Shown here piece by piece: positions 1 to 9,724 of a stretch of 64,000 nucleotides of DNA. The DNA is taken from NCBI GenBank assembly GCA_004431415.1, contig QPMI01000122.1, positions 1-64,000 of the forward strand. The letters run 5' to 3'. This stretch comes from Cyanophora paradoxa (Eukaryota > Glaucocystophyceae > Cyanophorales > Cyanophoraceae). A program made the position numbers and the translations under genes. The notes under the pieces are model-generated. The model had not been told where the DNA came from, did not search any database, and worked only from the letters and a program-made list of their open reading frames with translations. Position 1 is the stretch's first letter, and each line of letters opens with the position of its first letter.

Positions 1-569
1 AGGCCTCCCTGCTGCGGATCGCCCGGTGCGCAGAGGCGATATGCGAGCCGGGCGCCGGCCGCGCTCACCTGGCGCCGCAGGCACCTCGGCATCGTGTTCA
101 ACGAGCCCGAGCAGAAGCGCAGCCGCTCGCAGTGGTTCAGCAGCAGTGCGCCGCCCCCTCCCAGCGGCGCCGCCGCTGCGGGCTTCGCTGACGGCTGGGA
201 GCAGCGAGCCCCGGGGAGTCGGTGGCGCAGGGCCCGGCGGGGAGCGCGCAGCCGGCGCACGTGCACGTGGCGGACGAGGACGAGCTCTCGTGCAAGTCGG
301 ACGGCTGGGGCCCCGCCTCGACGGGCAGCGACAGCCCGGCGGCGCTCGAGGAGGCGGCGACGCCCGGCTGCGCCTCGCTGCAGCTCGAGCGGCGGCTCGC
401 GGCCATGCACAAGGTCGCCGCCGCCTGGGACGCCCGCTCCGAGGGCGACGAGGAGCCGTGCTGCGCCGGCAAGTGCCGCAAGCAGCTCGCGGAGATCGCC
501 CAGCTGCTCGCCCTCGTCGTCAAGAAGATGGACAGCTTCGAGAAGGCCCACAGCAAGGACTTCCGGTGA
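1..569 (+). CDS. 3' end of an unrecognised protein gene (5' end outside window)
   Basis: I do not recognise the product. Three exons can be traced: up to 25, 81-145 and 205-569, joined by introns of 55 and 59 nt that start with GTGCG and end with AG, each with a CTCAC or CTGAC branch-like motif before the acceptor. The splices read in one frame (ASLLRIARHLGIVFNEPEQK, then a Ser-rich stretch, then an acidic segment with DEDELSCKSD). The C-terminal 60 residues are predicted helical, contain a CCAGKCRKQ cysteine cluster and end KAHSKDFR before TGA at 567-569. The splice phases are the main support. The function cannot be inferred because most of the gene lies upstream. Confidence 0.6.
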
Positions 570-1742
570 CTTGTCGGGGCCCCGCCGGCCGCCCCGCCCT
601 GGTCCCCCTTCGAAGCTTCGCTCCAGCCCTTTCAGTTTCCTTTCCCTATCGTCCCTTTCGGATTCGCTCACGTCAGCAAGCTTTCAACTAGGTAGTTGTG
701 TTAGCCAGCCCCCGCCTCGTTTTTGAATCGCCCAGAGTCTGGTAGCTCTCGTATACGTAGGTCCAGCGCCTTTCAAGTCCGTCCGGTTTTGTTATTCGAT
801 CTTCGAACCCTGCCTTCTGGTGTCAGAATGTAAATAGTGCTGATCATAATGATGTCTACGACAATGCATATATCCCGTTATTTCTCGCGCCATGGTCAGC
901 GCGAACGTGCCACGCGTACGGTGCGCATGCGCGTGGTCATGATCATGAGCAGGAGGCGCGACTTGGAAATCGCGGGCCCGGGGCGAGCCGAAGTCAGAGC
1001 GCTAGACGAGTAATATTATAATATTGCGACCGTCGGACTTGCACCTCGAACCTTCGAATTCCACGGCGTTCCTGCAGCGCCCGACCTCGAACCCCGCCGC
1101 GTCCCGCAGCCCGCCGAGATGGCGCTCGAAGTTCTGGCCACAGCAGCGATCGCAACCGCGCCGGAGCGTCCGATCCTGGGTCTATGCCGGTGCGCCCGCG
1201 GCCGTCGACGTCCCCCGCGCCTCGGCCGGCGCCAGATCGCCTAGGAGAGACGTTTGGCCGGCTATGATCCCCCGGCGCTGCCCGGTCGAGGAGAGGGACG
1301 CGTGAATTCCGAGGGCCCTTCTAGAAGGCGTGCCGAACGTCGGGGAATCTGGCAGTGGGCCGGGGACTGCCGGACGGGCGCGGCGGGATCGTGGCTCAGA
1401 ATGGTTTCCGGCTCTAAATTAAATTGCAGGCGAGGCTGCCGCCGGCGCGGAACGCTGATCGCGAGCTGCAGATCCGTAGGGAGCGCCGGCCAGCGCGCGC
1501 CCGGCGCCCGAGGCATACCCGAGGGGTTCGGCGGGAGCGGCGCGCTCTTGGGCTCAGTCTCTTTTACTCGAAGTCGAAGCGATGTGCGCGCGAGGGAGAG
1601 ACGTCGAGATCGCGGCTTTAGGGGCGGTGGAGGGGGCGGGGGCCCGGGAGGGCCCCCCAAGGCGACGCAGAGGGACGGAGCGGGGAGGGGCGGGGCGGGG
1701 AGGGGTGGGGCGCGGGTGCGGGGAGGGGAGAGGGTAGGGAGG
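570..1742. other. Intergenic region between two convergent genes
   Basis: About 1.17 kb between the stop of the upstream + gene and the stop of the - gene that follows. The part from 640 to 1030 is clearly poorer in GC than its surroundings and probably holds 3' UTR and polyadenylation sequence. It contains a perfect 14-bp A/T palindrome at 1012-1025 and a CATGATCATG palindrome near 936. The part from 1600 to 1742 is a G-rich low-complexity tract. Open frames here are short and low in complexity, and I see no gene. Confidence 0.5.
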
Positions 1743-2660
1743 TCACAGGGCGGCGGAGAAGACCTGTCCGAGGGTGGCGCTCAGGCGGGGCGCCGGGCCG
1801 GGCCGGGGCGGGGGGGCGGGGGGGCGGGGGGAGGGCGCGCCTGTACGTGCCAGATCGTTGGGACGGTCTTCTTCGCGGGCGGGTTCTCGTAGAAGACCCA
1901 CCGCCGGCCCCGCAGCTCCCCCTCCAGCAACGCCCGCACCTGCCCCGCCCCCGCCTCACCCCCCGGCCCCGCGGCGCGGCGGGGCGGGCGGGGCGGGCCT
2001 GGGCGGGGCTCATGGGGTCGAGGGACCAGAGGACGTGGTGCGTGACCTCCTCGGCGAGCTCGTAGGGGAAGTTGTTGTTCCGCAGCAGCGCCCGCGCCCC
2101 CGGCGGCACCTCCTTCCCGCCCCGGTCCGCCCGCACCGTCCCCGGGCGCGCCGCGGACGGGACGAGGGGGAAGCCCCAGAGGCGCTCCAGCAGCTCGTCC
2201 CCCACCGTCTCGTACCCCTCCAGAATCCGCGCCGCGAACGCGTAGTAGCTGCCGCGCGCCCCGCCCGCTCGCCCCGCGCCCCGCGCCAGGGCGGGCCCGC
2301 GCGGCGGGCGCACATCTTGTTCTGGTCGGCGTTGCGCTTGAGCAGCTCCCACTGCTGCGTTTGTATGCAGTACTCCACGTCCTCGTAGCAGGGCGGCCGG
2401 CTCAGGATCCGAGGCTTCGAGCTCGCCGCCGCCGCCGCGCTCTCGGCCGCCGGCTTCGAGGCGCTGCAGCTCGCGTTCGCGCGAGCCGGAGAAGGGGGGG
2501 CCGACCAGCTGCACACGCGAGTCAGCGCCGCCGCGCCGCAATCTGGTCCCGCATTCCAAGCGCGCACGAGACTGAGCGGCGAGCAGCGGTCCACAACCAG
2601 CCTACTCGAGCGCTGTACTGCCTCCTCGACGAGCTGGGGCTCCTGGGGCTTGCTGGGCAC
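1743..2660 (-). CDS. DUF3605-family protein
   Basis: Five exons on the minus strand: 2660-2566, 2508-2314, 2248-1999, 1939-1841 and 1763-1743. They total 660 nt (219 residues) and join without a frame break. The family pattern is visible in order: an N-terminal helix (CYEDVEYCIQTQQWELLKRN), then ARILEGYETVGDELLERLWG, then NNNFPYELAEEVTHHVLWSL, then WVFYENPPAKKTVPTIWHVQ, ending VFSAAL. The aligned N-P-Y...H-x-x-W-S and N-P-P...W-H-V blocks are what I know of DUF3605, a eukaryotic family without an assigned reaction. Three of the four introns use GC donors. The first splice (GT before a GC donor) was chosen because it restores the frame. The gene is divergent from the coiled-coil gene, with about 270 bp between the two starts. 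Confidence 0.75.
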
Positions 2661-2930
2661 CTCATAGCACTCGGCGAGAGCGGCTCAGTTGCGACTGTCA
2701 GAGCCCGCGCTGCAGCTGCGACCCCCACGCTTCGCGACTTTGCCAGCGGGGCAACGCTGCTGAAGGCGACCGACATATTGCAACGTTAACAGCTCGAATC
2801 GAAAACTGGAGGGGCGCACGGCGCATTCGCCGCAGCGGTTTCCGTTGAGAACGAAGTGTTGGTCGCTTGCCCCCCACGCGGTCTTGGCGTCGAGCACTTC
2901 GATCGGGGGCGCTGCGAAGCGATTCAAAAG

Positions 2931-5387
2931 ATGGAGGCTCGTCGAGGCGTGGAGGACCTGGCGTCGCAGTGCGCCAACCTGACCGCCAAGCTTGCTGCGG
3001 CCGTGGAAGAGCGGGCAGAGCTGCGCAACGAGATAAAGAGGCTGAAAGAGCAGCTCGAAGCGCGCGGGGCGGCGGCGGCTCCCCCCGCGCCGGTTGCCGC
3101 GCCGAAGGCCCCAGACGCGTCGGCGTGGGAGGCTGGCGCCCCGAGGCGGGAGGAGACGATGGAGGACCTGCGGGACTCGATCGGTGCGTCGTGCAGCGTG
3201 CGTACGCGGCGCGGGCGGCCGACGCGGCGGCAGAGCTGCTGAGGGCGGAGAACGCGCGGCTGCTAGCGCGGGAGAAGCGGAGCGTGGAGGAGGCGGAGCG
3301 GCACGCGTCGGAGGCCCGCGCGGAGGCCGCCGCCGCCGCGACGAAGCTGCGCGACGCGCGCGAGCGGATGCTGGTCCGCGCGGCGCGCGGCGAGGGCGGC
3401 GGGGGCGCCTGACGGGGCCGGGGGGGCAGGTGCTGGAGGAGGAGCGGAACGGGGCGCGGGAGGAGGCGCGGCTGACGCGGGACGAGGCGGCGCGGCTGCT
3501 GAAGGAGGCCAAGGCCCTCCGCGAGGAGAACCGCGCCCTCGCCGCCGCCGCCGCCGCCGCCGCAGCAGCAACAACAGCCGCCAAGGACCGCGCCGAGGAG
3601 CCCCGCGCACCGCGCGCAGCCCGGGCGGGAGCGCGACGGCGGCCAAGGGCAAGGCGGCCGCCGGGGAGGGCGGGCGGTCCGGCCGGCCCGAGCCGCCCGT
3701 GCGCCCGGCGCCGGCTGCTCCCGCGCGCCGCGGCGCCGCCTGAAGAGCCGCCGCGCAGGAAGCCGAGCGCAGGGAGGAGAAGAGGGAGCCCCGGAGGGAG
3801 GCCCGCAAGGAGGAGAGAAAGGAGGAGCGAGGGGAGCGGAGGGAGGAGCGGGCAGATCGGAAGGAGGAGCGGAGGGGCAGCGGCGGTGCGCGCCGGCGCT
3901 GCGGTGGCGCGTGCGGGGGCCGACGGGGGCGGGGGCAGGGCGCGGGGAGGAGGCGGGGCCGGCGGGGGCGCCGGACGGGGCGAGGCGGGAGGAGGCGCTG
4001 GCGGCGGAGGTGGCCGGCCTGCGGGCGCGCGTGCAGGGTGCGCCGGCGTCGGCCGCGGCCCAGTGGCGGCGGGCGTGACGGGGAGGGGCAGAGCTGGAGG
4101 GCGGGGAGGCGGCGGGGCGGGCGGCGGTGGCGGAGGCGCGGCGGGCGCGGGAGGCGCTGGCGGCGCTGGGGGAGCTGGCGGAGGGCTACAAGGAGCGGCT
4201 CGTGCAGGCGCAGGGCGCGCAGTGGAGCAAGGGCGAGCTCGGCAAGAAGCTCGAGGTGCGGGGCGCGCCCGCCGGCCTGCGCGGGCGGTGGGGACCGAGG
4301 CGGGGCGGGGCGGGGGCAGCGGCTGGAGCGGGCGACGGGGCGGGCGCGGCGGCTGGAGGGGGAGCTGGCGGAGCTGCGGGCGGAGCGGCTGCGGCCGCTG
4401 ACGGAGGCGCGCGACGAGGCGGAGCGGCTGCGCGCGCGCCTCCGCGACGCCGACCGCGACAAGGCCGCACCCTCCGGCCCCGCCAGCCCCGCCCCGCGCC
4501 AGACGCCGACGCCGGCGGGGGCGCAGGAGCGGGCGGTGGCGGAGGCGCGGGAGGAGGGGCGGCGGGAGCGGGAGCGGGCGGCGGCGGAGGGGCGGCGGGA
4601 GGCGGCGGCGCTGGCGGCGGAGGGGGACTCGCTGCGGGCGCAGCTGGCGACGGCGCGCGCCGAGGCCGACGCCGAGCGCGCCCGCGCCCGCGACGCCGAC
4701 GCCCGCGCCGAGCGCTGCGAGCGCGAGGCGGGCGGCCTGCGCGAGCGGACGGAGGGGGCGGAGGGGCGGGCGGCGGAGGCGGAGGAGCGGGCGCGTGTGC
4801 TGGAGGCGGGGCGGGGGGCGCTGGAGGAGGCGGCGCGGAACGCGGTGGCGGAGGCGGAGGAGCTGCGCGCCGAGGCGCTGGAGCTGCGGCAGAGGGCGGA
4901 GGACGCCGCCGCCGAGGCCGCCGACGTCGAGGCCAAGGCCCGCCCCGCCCCGCCGCCCCCAGCCCGCAGCCCCGAGCCCGCGACCCCGGCTGACGGGGCC
5001 CGCCGCCGGGGGCAGTTCTACGAGGGGCAGCGGGCGCTGCTCGCCGCGCAGGAGCTCGCCCGCTCCCGCGAGGCCGAGGCCCGCCCCGCCCCGCGCCCCG
5101 CCCCGCGCCCCGCCCGCCCCGGGCCGGGGGCTGAGGCGGGGCGGGGGCGGGGCGCAGGCGCGGGAGGCGGCGACGCGGTGCCGCGCCCTCGAGGCCCTCG
5201 CCCAGGCCCGCCTCCCCCGCCCCGCCCCGGCCCCGGCCCCGGCCCCGGGCCCCCCGCCGAGGCCCAGCGCCTTGTCGCCGCCGCCGTCGCCGCCGCCGAG
5301 GCGGCCGCCCCGCGCCGCCGCTCGCGCTCCCCGAGCCCAGCCCGCCGCTTCACCGAGCGCCCGCCCGACAAGCGCGGCCGGCGGTAG
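2931..5387 (+). CDS. Long coiled-coil protein with SR-like basic tail
   Basis: The start is ATG 2931. The first exon encodes a heptad-rich segment (EERAELRNEIKRLKEQLEAR). Later exons supported by phase are 3759-3885, 3939-4037, 4092-4255, 4320-4463, 4527-4937, 5016-5078, 5158-5205 and 5262-5387; 3374-3429 and 3699-3758 are introns. Almost every exon encodes Glu/Arg/Ala-rich helix typical of an extended coiled coil (RLEGELAELRAERLRPL, ELRAEALELRQRAED). The C-terminus is basic with RRRSRSPSPARR and KRGRR, which suggests nuclear localisation. Two joins, near 3190 and 3600, are not resolved: the frame shifts without a convincing ordinary intron, so an assembly indel or very short intron is possible. 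The family cannot be named because coiled coils align with everything. Confidence 0.65.
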
Positions 5388-5765
5388 CCGCGCCGCGCGA
5401 GCAAGGGCGCGTGCGCATGCAGGCAGGCAGTTCAAACACCACAGTGTGAATTTGATCCGCTTTGGCCAGTACTAGTGAGCGGCAATGGGGCCTGCGGGGG
5501 GTAGAGGGGCGATCAGTTGTGATCGAGGGCGGGCCGGCCAGACGCAGCGGTAACCGACCGGCGTCGTGGCGCGTTGCAGCTTTTTAGTGCCAAGGGGCTC
5601 GTAAGCGAAGCGCATGGCCCCGTGGCGACGTTAGCCGATCTCTACACGTCAGTTTTCCGACGTCGGCGCACTGTGCTGGGCCCTGGGCGGGCGCATTCGA
5701 CCTGCTCGGTTGAGCGCGTGTGATTGCCTACAGGGCGGCCGGCCGGCTTGCAGGTCGCCGCCTCG
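5388..5765. other. Intergenic region upstream of the EF-hand-like gene
   Basis: This is 378 bp between the stop of the coiled-coil gene and the next start on the same strand. It is less GC-biased than the coding DNA. It must carry the 3' end of one gene and the promoter of the other, but I recognise no specific element. Confidence 0.4.
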
Positions 5766-8444
5766 ATGGGGCCTCCGACCCGCCGCCAGCGATCCGCATC
5801 TGTGCCCAACCTGGGCATCACGCTTCCGGCGAACCAGACGACGATTGAAGTCGAGCGGGATGCCGTGCTCTTCCCCCTGGGCGAGGAAGTCGTCGACCGC
5901 AGGCGTTCGGCGCTGCAGCAGAGCTCGAGGCCGGACAACGAGCGCGCGCAGCTGAACCTGCTCAAGCGGGAGTCGATCAAGAACGATGCGACGGTGCTCA
6001 AGCTCATCAGCCAGGTCCGCCCGACCACTTTCCGGTTGTGCGGCCCCTGAAGTCCCGGCAGCTCTTTGCCGCTGCCGACGCGGACCGGGACGGGTGCGCG
6101 GGGGCGGGCGGGGCGGCGAGCTGCGTGCCACGGCGCGTGACGGGCGGGGCCGGGGCAGGCGGCTGCGGAAGGAGGAGTACAAGGAGGCGCACCTGGCGAT
6201 CTACCGCGCCCTGCACGTCGACTGGGACCGCGAGGCCGCCGAGGTGCCCCCGCCCCGCCCCCGGAAGCGAACCGAGAGCGCGGGCGCCGGGCTGACGGGC
6301 GGCGGGGCAGCGGTGCGCGGAGAGCGACTGGCTGGTGGACCGGCGCGGCCTCGCCTTCGTCGACAAGCTCCGCTGGCGCGTCATGATGTGCGCCCGCCCC
6401 GTCCCTGCCTCCCGCCGGGCTCCTGTGCGGGCCTCACGGGGGCGGGGGCGGGGCAGGTTCAACCTGTGCGACGAGTGGACGGAGACGATCACGGCGGAGG
6501 AATACCGCGCCTTCCTCGCCGCGCTGCTCTCCACCGTCGCCGGGCCTGCCCACGCCGCCCGCCGCCCCGCCCTCCGCAAGCTCGACGGTGCCTTCCGGCC
6601 CCGCACCCCGCCCCCGCTGCCGGCGCCGCGCTCACCGGCCCCGGCAGCGATCCCGCCGGGGGTGTGCCTGCGGCCCGGCGTGCGGGACCGCCGCTCGAGC
6701 CGCGATGGGGACGAGGCCGCCGCCGCCGCCGCCTCAGGGCCGGCGGGGGGACGGGGGCCGGCTGTGGAAGAAGTACGGGGGCGCGGGGCCGGGGGCGCGG
6801 CGGCCCCCGCGCGCGGCATCTCCGAGGCCGCCTACCGCCGCCTCCTCGGCTCCTGGGACTGGCCCGCCCCGCTCCCGCCCCCCGCCCCGCCCCGCGCCCC
6901 GCTGACGGACGGCGGCCGGCAGGGACAACCTCCAGAAGATGGTCGCCGCTGACGGCGGCGCGGGGCCCCCGCGCCGCCGCCCACCACCGCCCGCGGCGCC
7001 CCGGGGAGGGCGGCACGTCGCTGGCGCCTCCGGCGGCGTCGGGCCGGCGCTTCAGCATGTCGCGCGTGCCGGTCGGCCCCGGCCCGCCCTCGCCCCTCTC
7101 CCCGGCCCTCGCCAGCCCGAGAAGCCCGCCCGCCCCCCCGCCGCCCGGCTCCGCCGCCTCCGACCGCCCCGCCGCCGCCGCCGCTGCCGTGGGCGCGGGG
7201 GCGCCGCCCCCGCCGCCGGGGCCGCGGCCGCCGTCGGCGCGGGGCCGCCCGCAGGTGTGACGCTGACCGTCTCGGGCCCGGCGCCGCAGCGGCGGCCGTC
7301 GCGCTCCGGCCGTCGGGCCCCGCCGCCTCCCCGCCGGCCGGGCGCCGCCCCTCCTCCTCCCACGCCCGGCCCCGCCCGAGAGCGCCGCCCTGCGCGCCGG
7401 CCCCGCCCCGCCCCAGGCCGCCCCGCCGGCCCCCGCCCCGAGCCCGAGGGCTCGTCGGGCCGCCCCCGCTCGGCGCGGGGCGGCGCGGCGGGCTCGGGGC
7501 GGGGGCCGGGGAGGGGAGGGGCGGCGGGACATCCGGGGCTCGCTGGCGCTGGTGGCGGCGGCGGCGCTCTCGTCGGGCCTCGCCGCCGCCGGGGTCGAGG
7601 TCGCCCCGCGGGGCCGCCAGAGCGGGGCCTGCTCCCCGCAGGGCAGCCCGCCCCGCTCCGACCCCCGCCCCGCCTCCCGCCCCGCCTCTCGCCCCGCCTC
7701 CGCCTCCCTTCGCCGCCCCGCCTCCGCCTCCCGCCCTCCTCCGCCGCCCTCCGCGCCGCCGCCGCCGGCCCCCCCAAGAGTCCGTCCCCGCCCGCCCCGC
7801 CCCGCCACGCCCCGCCCGTGCTGACGCGCCGCGCGCACGGCAGTCGCGACGGGGACGCCGAACACGTCGCCGACGCGCGTGCGCTCCTTCCCGGGGCGGC
7901 CGGACGCCCCCGCCGGCTCCCTCGCGCCCCCCGCGCCGGCGCCGCCGGTGTCGCCGGGGAGCGGGGGCTCCTCGCCGGCGGCGGGGGCCTCGGGGTGCCC
8001 ATCCCCGCGGGCCTCGCCGGCCTCTTCGTGGCGCAGCTGAGCCCCTCGGCCACCTCCTCCTCCACCCCGGCCTCCTCCACCCGCTTCCCCTCCCCCCTCG
8101 CCGCCCCCCTGCCCCCGGGGCCCGCCCCGCCCCCGCTCCGCTCCCCGCCCACCGCCGCCGACTCCCCCGGCTTGAGCTCCCCGCTGGCGACGCGGCGGCA
8201 GATCGGGCCGCTGGCGCCGCTGGCGGGGGGGGAGGCGGCGGCGGTGCGGAGCTCGCTGCCGTCGAAGGCGCTGATCAGCCCGACGGTGCTGGCGAGCAAG
8301 CTGGCGTCGCTGGCGCAGGAGCAGCTCGCCGACGACGAGGCGGAGGCGGCGTGGGAGGAGGAGTTCGGCGGGGGCGAGGGCGGGGGCGAGGAGGGCCTCG
8401 AGGGGATCCCACGCGGCACCCTCGACACCAGCGCCCTCCGCTGA
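5766..8444 (+). CDS. EF-hand-like protein with Pro/Ala-rich C-terminal region
   Basis: The start is ATG 5766 (MGPPTRRQRSASVPNLGI). Exons 5766-6014, 6062-6093, 6159-6243, 6311-6387 and one beginning at 6457 join in phase. They encode an EF-hand-like loop (DADRDGRLRKEEY) followed by a helix, then a linker, then FNLCDEWTETITAEEYRAFL, a second degenerate EF-hand. This acid-loop, F-x-L-x-D-x-W-T, E-Y-x-x-F-L pattern is common in protist ciliary and cytoskeletal EF-hand proteins; that link is inference. Downstream, ISEAAYRRLLGSWDW joins DNLQKMVA across a GC-AG intron. The middle (about 6960-8100) is Pro/Ala/Ser-rich and its exon boundaries are uncertain. The last exon encodes VLASKLASLAQEQLADDEAE and an acidic tail ending TSALR before TGA 8442-8444. 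Confidence 0.65.
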
Positions 8445-9724
8445 GCCGCCGCGGGGCCCGCCCCCGCGCCCCCCGGCCCCCCAGGCCCCGCCCTCCCCGC
8501 CCCGGCTTTTTCTTTTGTATACCGTTTTTCACGAATCGAGCTTTTTTTTTCTCTGCTGGAGGGAGGAGTGCGAAGCAGGGGCGAGGGCGCGCCCTCCCCC
8601 GCCCCTGCATCCCATGCCACCTGCAGACCGCGCGACTTCCTGCCGCGCAGTGCGCGCAGGCCCAGGGCTCGTTCACCTTCAGCCGCTGAGCTTGGAACTT
8701 GGAATGCATGCATTGGAAGCCCCAAAAGCCTTTTGACGAGTTCAAAAGCCTTCGAAAGCCCCAAAAGCGACTCACGATCGGCGACGATCATGAGACTTTA
8801 AATTTGGAAGGCTTCAACTTGCAAGGCTAGTTGGAATTGCGACTAACGGTTTAACTTAGTAAATTCGACAAAACAAGAATTGAATGCCAAGGCTAAGAAC
8901 TTGGAAGCTACTAGGCTAGACTCTGAGAGCCTCGATCATTAAGCATTGGCCGTCGGCCGCGGACCGTCCGACGGTCGACGCATACGTCCGACTGTACCAA
9001 AGAGACTCTGAGATCGATTTCATGATCATGCCATGATGATCATGCCATGATGAACTTCAAGGCTTCGGAAGCCTTGCCAAGTTGAAGCCTTGCCAAGCCG
9101 CCGCGGCCGGGCCCCGGGGCCGGCGCCGGCGCCTTGCAAATTGACTCAGCGAAGCTCCGAGGCTCAGCCTGGCAGCGGCTGATCCGATGATGATGATCAT
9201 GCCATGATGATCATGAAGCCTTTCAGGCTCTCAAAGATTCGAAAGGTTTGCAGCTAAAGGTCTTTTGAATTGCTTCGATTCGGCGATTGCCGCGCCGCCG
9301 CAGGGATCTAGAATCCGACATGTACAGTCAGTCCCGAAGACGAGTCCACTGCACTGCGGCAGGCCCCCGGCCGCGGGGCCCCTTCAGCTCGGGCGGCTTG
9401 CAATTGCAATTGCTTGCCGCTGCCATTGTTTGCCGAGTTGCAGAGCGGGAGAGCCCGGTGCACGTAACTTGTAAGAATACTTGAATACGCAAGAGCAGCA
9501 ATAACAATACCACTATGGCTCTCTACGATATCTCTTTAAACGACTGAAGCGAATTTCGAAGCTACGGACGAACTACACCTGCTATAGTACAGCGTCGGGG
9601 CCGGGCCCACGCGGGGAGTCTGGAGGAGAAGCTCGAGCAGCCCCGAGAAGAGAAGGGAAGAGAAGAGAGGGATCCGGAAGGGTGAAGAGGAGGGGGAAAG
9701 GGGGTGTGTGTGTCCTGCGCCCCC
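8445..9724. other. Intergenic region with clustered short palindromes
   Basis: This is 1.28 kb between two convergent genes. From about 8690 to 9260 the composition drops to near 50% GC and small self-complementary words recur: CATGATCATG-type repeats near 9021-9052 and again near 9187-9216, AAGGCTTC/GAAGCCTT words near 9058-9100, and CAAAAGCC repeats near 8722-8765. Around 9104-9130 there is a short GC palindrome tract. The first part (8445-8560) is probably the 3' UTR of the EF-hand-like gene. I see no credible gene. The repeats could form hairpins in RNA or cruciforms in DNA, but their role is unknown. Confidence 0.5.

Noticed and set aside
2685-5435. A 916-codon open frame on the minus strand opposite the coiled-coil gene
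   Set aside because: It is a low-complexity antisense shadow. In GC-rich DNA the reverse frame of Glu/Arg/Ala codons rarely meets a stop. The + strand has phased introns and a coherent coiled coil.
7052-8791. A 579-codon minus-strand frame opposite the EF-hand-like gene
   Set aside because: It is compositional: Gly/Arg/Ala-rich with no recognisable domain, and antisense to the better supported gene.
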